Source: an uncultured Alphaproteobacteria bacterium (lineage in GTDB: Bacteria; Pseudomonadota; Alphaproteobacteria; RF32; CAG-239). From it: a DNA stretch of 7,998 nt. Positions 1 through 5,402 of the stretch are shown here, in pieces. A program made the position numbers and the translations under genes. Within the stretch, counting starts at the first letter, position 1. The number at the start of each line of letters is the position of its first letter. The notes beneath the pieces are model-generated. The model ran no database searches, was not told the origin of the DNA, and saw nothing but the letters and a program-made list of their open reading frames with translations. Where the stretch lies: positions 1 through 7,998 of the forward strand of contig CALXTG010000097.1 of NCBI GenBank assembly GCA_944391355.1, in the 5' to 3' direction.

Positions 1-1
1 G

Positions 2-481
2 AGTGAATTAATCCGCCTGTATTACGGCGCCGACCTGATCGGCAATCAAATCGGCGCGGCCATGAAAAATGTTATCGGAATCGCCGCCGGGATTTTGGAC
101 GGCCTTGAATGGTACGGCCTGAAAGGCGCTCTGATGGCCCGCGCTCCGATAGAAGTCGGCCGCTTTATCAAATTCTTCGGCGGGAATCCGCATTCGGCTT
201 ACGGCCTGGCGCATCTCGGCGACTATGAAGCGACGCTTTTTTCTCCGCACAGCCACAACCGCACTTTCGGCGAAAAATTTGCCCGCGGCGAAAAATTTGG
301 CAAGCTGGCCGAAGGTGTCGCAACCCTGAAAGCGGTCAAGCTGATTGCCGACGAAAAAGGAATCGATATGCCGATTTCACAGGCTCTGTATAATGTCATT
401 TACGAAAATGCCGATATTAAACAGACAATCCGCAGTATGTTCGAAAGAGACTTGAAAAAAGAATTTGAATATATTTCATAA
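2..481 (+). CDS. gpsA: NAD(P)-dependent glycerol-3-phosphate dehydrogenase, C-terminal part (5' truncated by window edge)
   Basis: The open frame continues to the left edge in phase with nt 2, so only about 159 C-terminal codons are present; complete family members have roughly 330 residues. The enzyme interconverts dihydroxyacetone phosphate and sn-glycerol 3-phosphate in the cytoplasm, supplying the phospholipid backbone. Visible hallmarks are GADLIGNQIGAAMKNVIGIA, which holds the catalytic Lys (codon 22), then GLAHLGD with its conserved Asp (codon 74), then SHNRTFG, matching the usual SRNRxxG substrate-binding motif with Asn-Arg kept (codons 86-87), and finally the MPISQALY helix near the end. 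The segment between the Lys and GLAHLGD is divergent: the family's NARxALITRG appears as GLKGALMARA, and the usual EGxRT reads EGVATL. The Rossmann half is outside the window. The gene ends 9 nt before a strong terminator. The internal ATG at nt 62 is not a real start because homology continues upstream of it. Confidence 0.88.
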   Translation, partial: SELIRLYYGADLIGNQIGAAMKNVIGIAAGILDGLEWYGLKGALMARAPIEVGRFIKFFGGNPHSAYGLAHLGDYEATLFSPHSHNRTFGEKFARGEKFGKLAEGVATLKAVKLIADEKGIDMPISQALYNVIYENADIKQTIRSMFERDLKKEFEYIS

Positions 482-488
482 AGCTTTC

Positions 489-512
489 AACCCCGCTCCG
501 GCGGGGTTTTTT
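489..512 (+). terminator. Rho-independent terminator of gpsA
   Basis: A perfect 6-bp GC stem, CCCCGC (491-496) and GCGGGG (501-506) with a TCCG loop, is extended by two A-T pairs and followed by a run of six T (507-512). It lies just after the gpsA stop codon. The T-run overlaps the stop codon (511-513) of the convergent phosphatase gene. On the minus strand the same hairpin lacks a good T-run, so it probably works mainly for gpsA. Confidence 0.9.
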
Positions 513-1095
513 AATCGCCCAATTCCCAGCGGCCGTCCCGGCGAACAAGATGATAAAGGGAAGTATTGGCAATATGCGGCAATGAAATGCCGAAATTCTC
601 CAACAGCTGCAAAATCGAATCTTCATGAGAAGCAATCCCGAAGCAATTGAACTGCGGCGCATTATCGGCAATTTGTTCCAACGCCTTTAACATTCTGCGG
701 CGCACTTCAAGTTTGCTCTCGCCGCCCGGAAAAGCCAGAGCGGCATATTGCGGATCAGGACTCATCCAACAACGGAAAAATTCGGGATCGCGGGCTTCAA
801 CCTCATCTGCGCGCAAGCCTTCGGCATTGCCGAGGCAAATTTCGCGCAAATCCGGGCAAAAAACCCGGGGCAGATTGAGCTGTCGGGCAACAATATCCGC
901 CGTTTCCGCAGCTCGGCGCAGACAGCTGGAATAAATTATCTCCAGCTTTTTTTCCGCCAGCTTCGGAACCAGAGCCAAAGCCTGGCTGCGGCCGGTTTCG
1001 TTTAAAGGCGCATCTATCCCGCAGCCCTGCCAGCGATGCTCCAGATTATAGTCAGTCTGGCCGTGGCGGAAAATATAGAAGTCCTGCTGCATCAT
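511..1095 (-). CDS. Histidine phosphatase family protein (phosphoglycerate mutase-like)
   Basis: This is a cytoplasmic branch-1 histidine phosphatase of 194 residues, the usual length of the single-domain family. The protein opens with a strand and the RHGQTDYN signature, placing the phospho-accepting His at residue 11 and its Arg partner at 10. The second phosphate-binding Arg is in SSCLRRAAETA (R61). The acid/base Glu is E85 in LREICLGNAEG, and the second catalytic His is H157 in ASHEDS. The last motif is unusual, since most members have SHGG there. All core residues are present, so it should be active; the substrate (sugar phosphate, nucleotide, cobalamin precursor or other) cannot be read from sequence. 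Two ATGs lie in tandem (1093-1095 and 1090-1092). The AGGAG at 1099-1103 is 3 nt from the first and 6 nt from the second, so the true start may be 1092. It is transcribed divergently from the cold-shock gene and converges on gpsA. Confidence 0.9.
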   Translation of the reverse strand: MMQQDFYIFRHGQTDYNLEHRWQGCGIDAPLNETGRSQALALVPKLAEKKLEIIYSSCLRRAAETADIVARQLNLPRVFCPDLREICLGNAEGLRADEVEARDPEFFRCWMSPDPQYAALAFPGGESKLEVRRRMLKALEQIADNAPQFNCFGIASHEDSILQLLENFGISLPHIANTSLYHLVRRDGRWELGD

Positions 1096-1154
1096 TTTCT
1101 CCTGTTTCAGTCTGTCTTCAGCCTTAGCCCGGAAAATTTAATTTATCTTTAAGA

Positions 1155-1171
1155 TATCGAATTTTTCGATA
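1155..1171. promoter_or_regulatory. Inverted repeat in the divergent phosphatase/cold-shock intergenic region
   Basis: A perfect 7-bp inverted repeat, TATCGAA (1155-1161), TTT, TTCGATA (1165-1171), sits in the AT-rich 180-bp region between two divergent genes. A related half, CCGATAAC, follows immediately. On the minus strand a TTGACT (1195-1200) resembles a sigma-70 -35 box about 24 nt upstream, but no convincing -10 goes with it. A role as operator or as leader-RNA hairpin is only a guess; in such AT-rich sequence the repeat could be chance. Confidence 0.3.
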
Positions 1172-1275
1172 ACCGATAACGAAAAATAAGTAATAGTCAA
1201 CTCATTTAAAACTCTTTATATTCTTTTTTGTATATTTTACAACCTTGATCAAATGTCTTATACGGAGAATAAAAA

Positions 1276-1485
1276 TTGAAATACGGTACAATTAAATGGT
1301 ATGATGCTAAAAAAGGCTATGGTTTTATTGAGCCGGATAATGAAAACAAAGATGTTTTTGTTCATGTTACCCAGCTGGAAAGAATCGGCATGCGCCGTTT
1401 GTTCGACGGCCAGCGTATCGGCTTTGAAACCTACACGGATCGCGGCCGGATTGCCGCCGGAAATATTCAGATTTTAAATCAGTAA
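1276..1485 (+). CDS. Cold-shock domain protein (CspA family)
   Basis: This is a 69-residue single cold-shock domain, a five-stranded OB-fold barrel that binds single-stranded RNA and DNA and typically melts RNA structure in the cytoplasm. RNP1 reads KGYGFI (residues 13-18) and RNP2 reads VFVH (27-30), and the opening GTIKWYDAKKGYGFI aligns with the usual GTVKWFNxxKGFGFI. Tyr replaces Phe at two stacking positions, which is conservative. The start is TTG at 1276, supported by GGAG at 1264-1267 with an 8-nt spacer; no ATG is available in frame at that point. The leader is very AT-rich. The family contains both cold-inducible and constitutive members and nothing here decides which. The mntP-like gene follows 77 nt downstream in the same direction. 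Confidence 0.95.
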   Translation: MKYGTIKWYDAKKGYGFIEPDNENKDVFVHVTQLERIGMRRLFDGQRIGFETYTDRGRIAAGNIQILNQ

Positions 1486-1490
1486 CCCAA

Positions 1491-1515
1491 GCGGCAGATT
1501 ACCGCAAATTTTTAC
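1491..1515 (+). terminator. Possible weak terminator after the cold-shock gene
   Basis: GCGG (1491-1494) and CCGC (1502-1505) can form a short stem with a 7-nt loop, followed by AAATTTTT. The 4-bp stem is weak and the T-run does not begin directly at the stem base. It may give partial termination, allowing some read-through into the downstream exporter gene. Confidence 0.3.
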
Positions 1516-1562
1516 CGGTTCCGGGCTTGCAATCAGCCGGATAATATGCTAACAAACCGGGT

Positions 1563-2126
1563 ATGAACGGAACAGATATTATATTGCTGGCGTTGGCATT
1601 ATCGGTAGACGCTTTTGTCGCTGCTTTTTCTTACGGTTTGGTTTTCAGAAAGCGGCCGGTTGTTAATGCGCTGAAGCTGGCGGCCGCAACCGGAATCGGG
1701 CAGTTTGTTATGCCGGTTATCGGCTGGCTGGGCACAAAGTCGGTGCATGTTTATATTGAGGCTTTTGACCACTGGATTGCTTTTCTGGTCTTTTTGGCGT
1801 TGGGTTTGAATATTATCGGCAATGCCCTTACGCCGCAAAAAGAAGATGACGGCAAAGAAAGCTGCCTTAATTTTAAAACTCTGCTGATGATAGGAATCGC
1901 AACCAGTATTGACGCCTGTGTCGCCGGCGTAACGCTCTATTTTACCAATGTGTCAATCTGGACGGCAGCGGCGCTTATCGGCCTTATAACCTTTATCAAT
2001 ACCGTTATCGGCTTTCGTCTGAGCTGTTGTTTGCAAAAGCTTCCGACCAAATATCTGGAAATCGGCGCCGGAATTGTGTTAATTCTGCTCGGGGCCAAAG
2101 TTTTGATTGAACATCTCAGCGCTTAG
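1563..2126 (+). CDS. mntP: Manganese efflux pump MntP family protein
   Basis: This is an inner-membrane protein of 187 residues, matching the usual length of MntP (formerly DUF204/YebN), which exports Mn2+ from the cytoplasm. Six hydrophobic segments are arranged as two inverted three-helix repeats. Each repeat begins with an Asp-containing motif: ALALSVDAF with D16, and ATSIDACVAGV with D117, the acidic pair required for transport in characterised members. GIGQFVMPVIGWLG (44-57) matches the conserved GxxQxxMPxxG-type helix. A charged loop, PQKEDDGKE (91-99), links the halves. The ATG is accepted because D16 falls at the family position, yet no purine-rich ribosome-binding site precedes it. 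Instead AACCGG (1555-1560) can pair with upstream CCGGTT. The yybP-ykoY Mn riboswitch seen upstream of some mntP genes is not recognisable here. The stop lies 3 nt from the end of the convergent thioesterase gene. Confidence 0.92.
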   Translation: MNGTDIILLALALSVDAFVAAFSYGLVFRKRPVVNALKLAAATGIGQFVMPVIGWLGTKSVHVYIEAFDHWIAFLVFLALGLNIIGNALTPQKEDDGKESCLNFKTLLMIGIATSIDACVAGVTLYFTNVSIWTAAALIGLITFINTVIGFRLSCCLQKLPTKYLEIGAGIVLILLGAKVLIEHLSA

Positions 2127-2129
2127 ATT

Positions 2130-2867
2130 TCAGATTTCTTTCCACACGATTTTTACCTTGGCAAGTTCGCGGCCGTCGCTCTGCGCCTGAATGCTGTGCA
2201 GCGAGGTCAGACCGTCCAGCCGGGTCAGAACGTTTACGTCCTCGCCGAACAATCCCTCTTTCTTAAAAGCGACTTCCAAAGTTTCGGGGCGGTGAGACAG
2301 ACGAAACGGTGCGGGAACTGCCTCGCTGGCCCAAAGCGGGTAAACGGAATTATTGACGTGATTGTTGATATCAATATCATCAAAACGAATCGCAAAACAG
2401 CGTTGAAAATCAACCGCTTCAAAATCTTCAATCTTCGGGAAATCCGTAAAAAGCGCCCGCTCGTCAATAATATGATATTCGGGCAGATTGTCGCGCAGAG
2501 AAACCGGACGGCGTTTTTCATAATTTATTAGAACGCACTGGCTGGAAGCGCGGATAATCACCAGCCCCTTTTCATCAAAGACCAAAAAATCGCGAACGGC
2601 GCCGATTTTCTTTTCAACCGCCGGCCAGGTTACGATGCGGATTTTTTCGTGCCACTGCGGCAGGCGCTCGATATTAATGATGTAATTAGAACCAATCCAC
2701 GCCAATCCGTGTGCCAGACAATGTTCTATTCCGATACCGAGAGCGGAAGCATGGCTGTCGGCGATGTCCTGAAAAATATTCATCAGCGTCAGCAGCCGCA
2801 AGCCGCCGTTTTTGTCACATTCATAGCTTTTAACGTCATATTCTTTTTCAAATTTTTTTATCTGCAT
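2130..2867 (-). CDS. Acyl-ACP thioesterase (Fat-type, double hotdog)
   Basis: The product (245 residues) is predicted to hydrolyse acyl-acyl carrier protein, releasing free fatty acids in the cytoplasm. Two tandem hotdog folds are visible. The first covers about residues 1-125, with a long helix region NIFQDIADSHASALG and a strand RIVTWPAV. The second covers about 150-245, with the catalytic signature DIDINNHVNN (164-173), equivalent to DxDxNxHVNN of plant and bacterial FatA/FatB proteins, in which Asp, Asn and His form the active site (D166, N168, H170). Length fits bacterial members. The ATG start lies inside the end of the upstream beta-CASP gene (20-nt overlap), with AGGAG at 2879-2883 about 11 nt away, which suggests translational coupling. 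It is the last gene of a three-gene minus-strand cluster. A 4-hydroxybenzoyl-CoA-type thioesterase is less likely, given the double fold and HVNN motif. Confidence 0.9.
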   Translation of the reverse strand: MQIKKFEKEYDVKSYECDKNGGLRLLTLMNIFQDIADSHASALGIGIEHCLAHGLAWIGSNYIINIERLPQWHEKIRIVTWPAVEKKIGAVRDFLVFDEKGLVIIRASSQCVLINYEKRRPVSLRDNLPEYHIIDERALFTDFPKIEDFEAVDFQRCFAIRFDDIDINNHVNNSVYPLWASEAVPAPFRLSHRPETLEVAFKKEGLFGEDVNVLTRLDGLTSLHSIQAQSDGRELAKVKIVWKEI

Positions 2868-4362
2868 TATTCTTTGCTCTCCTGCGGGCGTGTAAATAAA
2901 TTTTGAAACGGCGGCGGCAGCGGCGGTTGCTGATGGTGCGTTTGAGAAAACCCACTCCGGAAGTCGCCTTTTGCGGAACAGCCGTCAGGCAGGCAAGGTT
3001 ATTTTGATAGGTAACCACCAGCCAATTTGCGGGCTGCCTGCGCAGCAGACGACATTCCCGGCCGCTGATTTTATATAATTCACCATTACAGGGGGTGTTG
3101 TCAATAAGCCTGATGCCGATAAAAGCCGCCAGTTCGCGAAAATTATCTATGACAAAGACCGGACAATGGGTCGGGATAAAAACCGGTTGGTTCAAAAGCG
3201 AATTCAGGTATTCATAATCTCCGAGAAAACCATGTCCGAATCCCTGAAGCTCCGGATAATCATCAACCGTAACAAAGGGGATATTATGGGCATTGAGCTG
3301 CCCCTTAAAAGGATTGAAAAAGGTTTTGGCGGTAATTATGCCGAAACTGTTGCGGCGATCGGCGTCAAAAGCCAGGGAGACATGGTTATAAGTACCGATG
3401 ACGACATAATTTTCATCAAGGGTTTTAATTTCTTCGCGATCATGGCTGTAAATGACTTTGATGCGGCCGGCGGCCATTTTGTCAAAGGATATGCCGTAAT
3501 CCATTATCAAACGCAGATAGCCGTAAAAATCGGGGTTGCCGAAAAAGACTACATTCTTACGCAGTTTCAGCGCGGCCAAAAAGGCAATCAGATACATTTC
3601 CGGATGAGTCGGATATACCGGCAGAAAAATCTTTTCCCGGCCGGATTTTTTTATCAGGCCGACAAGTTTTTTATAGGTGCTGCTTTCTTTTACGGCAAAA
3701 CCGTCATCATAAATGCCGTAAAAATCGGCAACGACGCAGTCTATCTGCGCCGACAGCTCCCTCAGGCGTTTAATATTGGTCGGTTTGCGGAAGCAGGTGC
3801 TGTTATCGATTTTCATATCGCCGGTATGATAAATCGTTGTGTCCGCGGTGCTGATAACCAACCCGAAACTGTCAAAGCAAGTATGAGACGAAGCCAAAAC
3901 CTCAATGACAAAAGAAGCGATTTTTATTTTATCTCCGTCACGAATTATATGACATTGCGGACGGCAGTCGGCCGGAACCTCAAATTCATCATAAAGCTGC
4001 TCGAGAATCATAAAGGTATATTTTCCGCCGTATAAATCGGGCAGACGGAATCCTGCTTTTAAATAATGGACAATACCGTTCAAATGATCCGGATGGGAAT
4101 GAGTCAAAAAAACGGCCTTAAGGTTCCAACGGGCTTCGGTCAGCAGCTCCCTGACATCGGGAACCGCCGCGGAAGACCCGGGAACATTTAAGGCCTGATG
4201 ATTATCAAATTTGCCGATATCGACAATTAACGTAGAGGCTTCAAGTTTCCGATTGTGAGAAATAATATCGGTATACTGATAACAGTGTCCGCTGATCTGG
4301 TCGATATTATTGCCGCCGAGGGCTTGCCAATAAAGGCCGGTCTCATCAGGAAAGTCTGTCAT
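2848..4362 (-). CDS. RNase J-like metallo-beta-lactamase / beta-CASP hydrolase, divergent
   Basis: The 504-residue product resembles RNase J, usually about 550 residues. After an N-terminal strand with LGG (15-17), the metal-binding motif HSHPDH is at 88-93 (H88, H90, D92, H93), motif III His is in ASSHTCFDSFGLVI (H160, matching RNase J HSIPDSxGLVI), and motif IV Asp is in HTGDMKID (D182). The beta-CASP insert follows (about 210-370), then FGHG (H377) and PTHC (H399), matching the SGHA and PVHG motifs. The two-metal site thus appears intact. By contrast, SDSTNA is replaced by ADFYGIYDD, and the phosphate-gripping TGSQGE loop by IGTYNHVS, so substrate handling may differ from true RNase J. The C-terminal domain is short and ends in a strongly basic tail (473-504). 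The start is the only ATG in frame after a stop, with a poor ribosome-binding site, 27 nt behind the transglycosylase gene. RNA as substrate is inferred, not shown. Confidence 0.85.
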   Translation of the reverse strand: MTDFPDETGLYWQALGGNNIDQISGHCYQYTDIISHNRKLEASTLIVDIGKFDNHQALNVPGSSAAVPDVRELLTEARWNLKAVFLTHSHPDHLNGIVHYLKAGFRLPDLYGGKYTFMILEQLYDEFEVPADCRPQCHIIRDGDKIKIASFVIEVLASSHTCFDSFGLVISTADTTIYHTGDMKIDNSTCFRKPTNIKRLRELSAQIDCVVADFYGIYDDGFAVKESSTYKKLVGLIKKSGREKIFLPVYPTHPEMYLIAFLAALKLRKNVVFFGNPDFYGYLRLIMDYGISFDKMAAGRIKVIYSHDREEIKTLDENYVVIGTYNHVSLAFDADRRNSFGIITAKTFFNPFKGQLNAHNIPFVTVDDYPELQGFGHGFLGDYEYLNSLLNQPVFIPTHCPVFVIDNFRELAAFIGIRLIDNTPCNGELYKISGRECRLLRRQPANWLVVTYQNNLACLTAVPQKATSGVGFLKRTISNRRCRRRFKIYLHARRRAKNNADKKI

Positions 4363-4389
4363 CTCATCAGCAGGTAATGCCTAATCCTC

Positions 4390-5154
4390 TCAGTTATTCT
4401 TGCTCAGGCGGTATTCGGCCAATTTAGCTTCTCGCCACTGGTTGGCGGCAATTGCCTTGCGATTGCGGTCAATGGCATTTTTAACTGCCAGAGCCGACTT
4501 GCGCGCCGGATTTTCGGCGGCTGCCTTAACCGGAGCAGGACGACTGTTTTCGGCAAAGAGACGAGCCGATGCCGCTTTGCTGTTCTGCGCCTGTTTAACG
4601 ACTTCATAGGCAGAGACAATTCTCTTTTTATAACGCTGGGCTTTGCTCGGAACGCTGGAGTGATAAGCCATGGCAGCCTTCATCCAGTCTTTACCGCGGC
4701 TGGAATAGAGATTTTTTAAAAACTTAGCGCCGTATTCAACGTTTTTTTCCGGTTCAAAAGCTTCTTCAATATTTGCAAAAGCATCCCCGTGATAAAGCAT
4801 ATTAATCTGCATACAGCCGACGTCAAAACTTTTTACACCGCTGGCAATAAGGCGTTTGGCCTCACGGACGGCTTCGGCTTTAGTCGCAAAAAAGCGCCCT
4901 TTTCCCTGAGCATTAATTGTCCAGGGCCAAGCGGTATTGCGCTTCAGCTTCGGATTCCATCTGCCGGTTTCTACACTGGAGATAGTGGTTAATAAGTGTT
5001 CTTTTATTTGATATTTCTGTTCAAATTTTTGAGTGGCATTCGTACAAAGCGCCGCAACATCACTTTCCGCAACGTAAGCTTTAGCTTGTACAGGCTGAAT
5101 TAACATCAGCAATACTAACAAAAACATTAAAAAATTTGATACGTTCAAACGCAT
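4390..5154 (-). CDS. Secreted SLT-type lytic transglycosylase
   Basis: This 254-residue protein begins with a typical Sec signal peptide: MRLN, a hydrophobic core (8-19), and probable cleavage after VQA (22-24). It should act on peptidoglycan in the periplasm, cutting the MurNAc-GlcNAc bond with formation of 1,6-anhydromuramic ends. The transglycosylase domain runs from about residue 38 to 185. The catalytic Glu is E62 in LLTTISSVETGRW. AWPWTINAQGKG (75-86) and DVGCMQIN (111-118) are typical of the VirB1/flagellar-type SLT subgroup, and AFEPEKNVEYGAKFL and AMAYHSS complete the fold. Beyond 185 a Lys/Arg/Ala-rich, probably helical tail has no recognised domain. Translation starts at ATG 5152-5154, with GAGGG at 5164-5168 (9-nt spacer) and a second AGAGGG abutting the ATG. 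It is first in a three-gene cluster and lies just behind a sigma-54-type promoter, which is compatible with a job in assembling a flagellum, pilus or secretion apparatus (inference). Confidence 0.92.
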   Translation of the reverse strand: MRLNVSNFLMFLLVLLMLIQPVQAKAYVAESDVAALCTNATQKFEQKYQIKEHLLTTISSVETGRWNPKLKRNTAWPWTINAQGKGRFFATKAEAVREAKRLIASGVKSFDVGCMQINMLYHGDAFANIEEAFEPEKNVEYGAKFLKNLYSSRGKDWMKAAMAYHSSVPSKAQRYKKRIVSAYEVVKQAQNSKAASARLFAENSRPAPVKAAAENPARKSALAVKNAIDRNRKAIAANQWREAKLAEYRLSKNN

Positions 5155-5191
5155 CCCTCTGTTCCCTCAAAACTGCCACAAACATCCCTTA

Positions 5192-5208
5192 TGCAACAAA
5201 TGTGCCAA
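5192..5208 (-). promoter_or_regulatory. Sigma-54 (RpoN) -24/-12 promoter of the transglycosylase cluster
   Basis: Read on the minus strand, the sequence is TTGGCACATTTGTTGCA. It matches the RpoN consensus YTGGCACGN4TTGCW at every key position, with the GG and GC elements exactly 12 nt apart as required. It predicts transcription start near 5181, giving a leader of about 27 nt that carries the GAGGG ribosome-binding site before the ATG at 5154. Position, strand, spacing and leader length all agree, so this is well beyond a casual match, although no experimental start site is available. Confidence 0.8.
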
Positions 5209-5261
5209 TTTCCGTTTGATTAGAGGCTAAATAACGGCCAGCATGCCTCAACACATGTATG

Positions 5262-5277
5262 ACCTCGGTTCTGAGGT
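5262..5277. promoter_or_regulatory. Dyad symmetry upstream of the sigma-54 promoter, candidate activator site
   Basis: ACCTC (5262-5266) and GAGGT (5273-5277) form a 5-bp inverted repeat around GGTTCT. Relative to the predicted start at 5181 it covers about -81 to -96, a common distance for enhancer-binding activators of RpoN promoters. Further symmetric words, GCATGC (5241), ACATGT (5253) and GTTAAC (5280), lie in the same 50 bp. It lacks a T-run and so is not a terminator. It does not match the NtrC consensus, so the activator is unknown. Confidence 0.35.
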
Positions 5278-5402
5278 TGGTTAACTTTAAATATAAACCC
5301 CTTCATAAAGGCAAAACAGTTTATAATTAAACAAATAAAAATACTTAACGGAAGCTTAATTAATCACGATAAGTATCAAAATCAAGAGGCGTTATAACAC
5401 AG

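Noticed and set aside
62..481. Separate small gene starting at ATG 62
   Set aside because: GpsA homology continues upstream of this ATG to the window edge, so it is an internal Met codon.
1527..1545. Sigma-70 promoter for mntP (TTGCAA with GATAAT)
   Set aside because: The two boxes are only about 7 nt apart, far too close for a -35/-10 pair.
1486..1562. yybP-ykoY manganese riboswitch before mntP
   Set aside because: The conserved loop sequences are not present and the leader is short; only simple inverted repeats are visible.
3166..4035. Open frame of 289 codons on the plus strand
   Set aside because: It lies fully antisense to the beta-CASP gene, whose product has clear motifs; its own translation has no recognisable family.
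5243..5284. Tiny 13-codon open frame upstream of the sigma-54 promoter
   Set aside because: There is no ribosome-binding site, and an ORF this short is expected by chance; the dyads within it fit a regulatory DNA role better.
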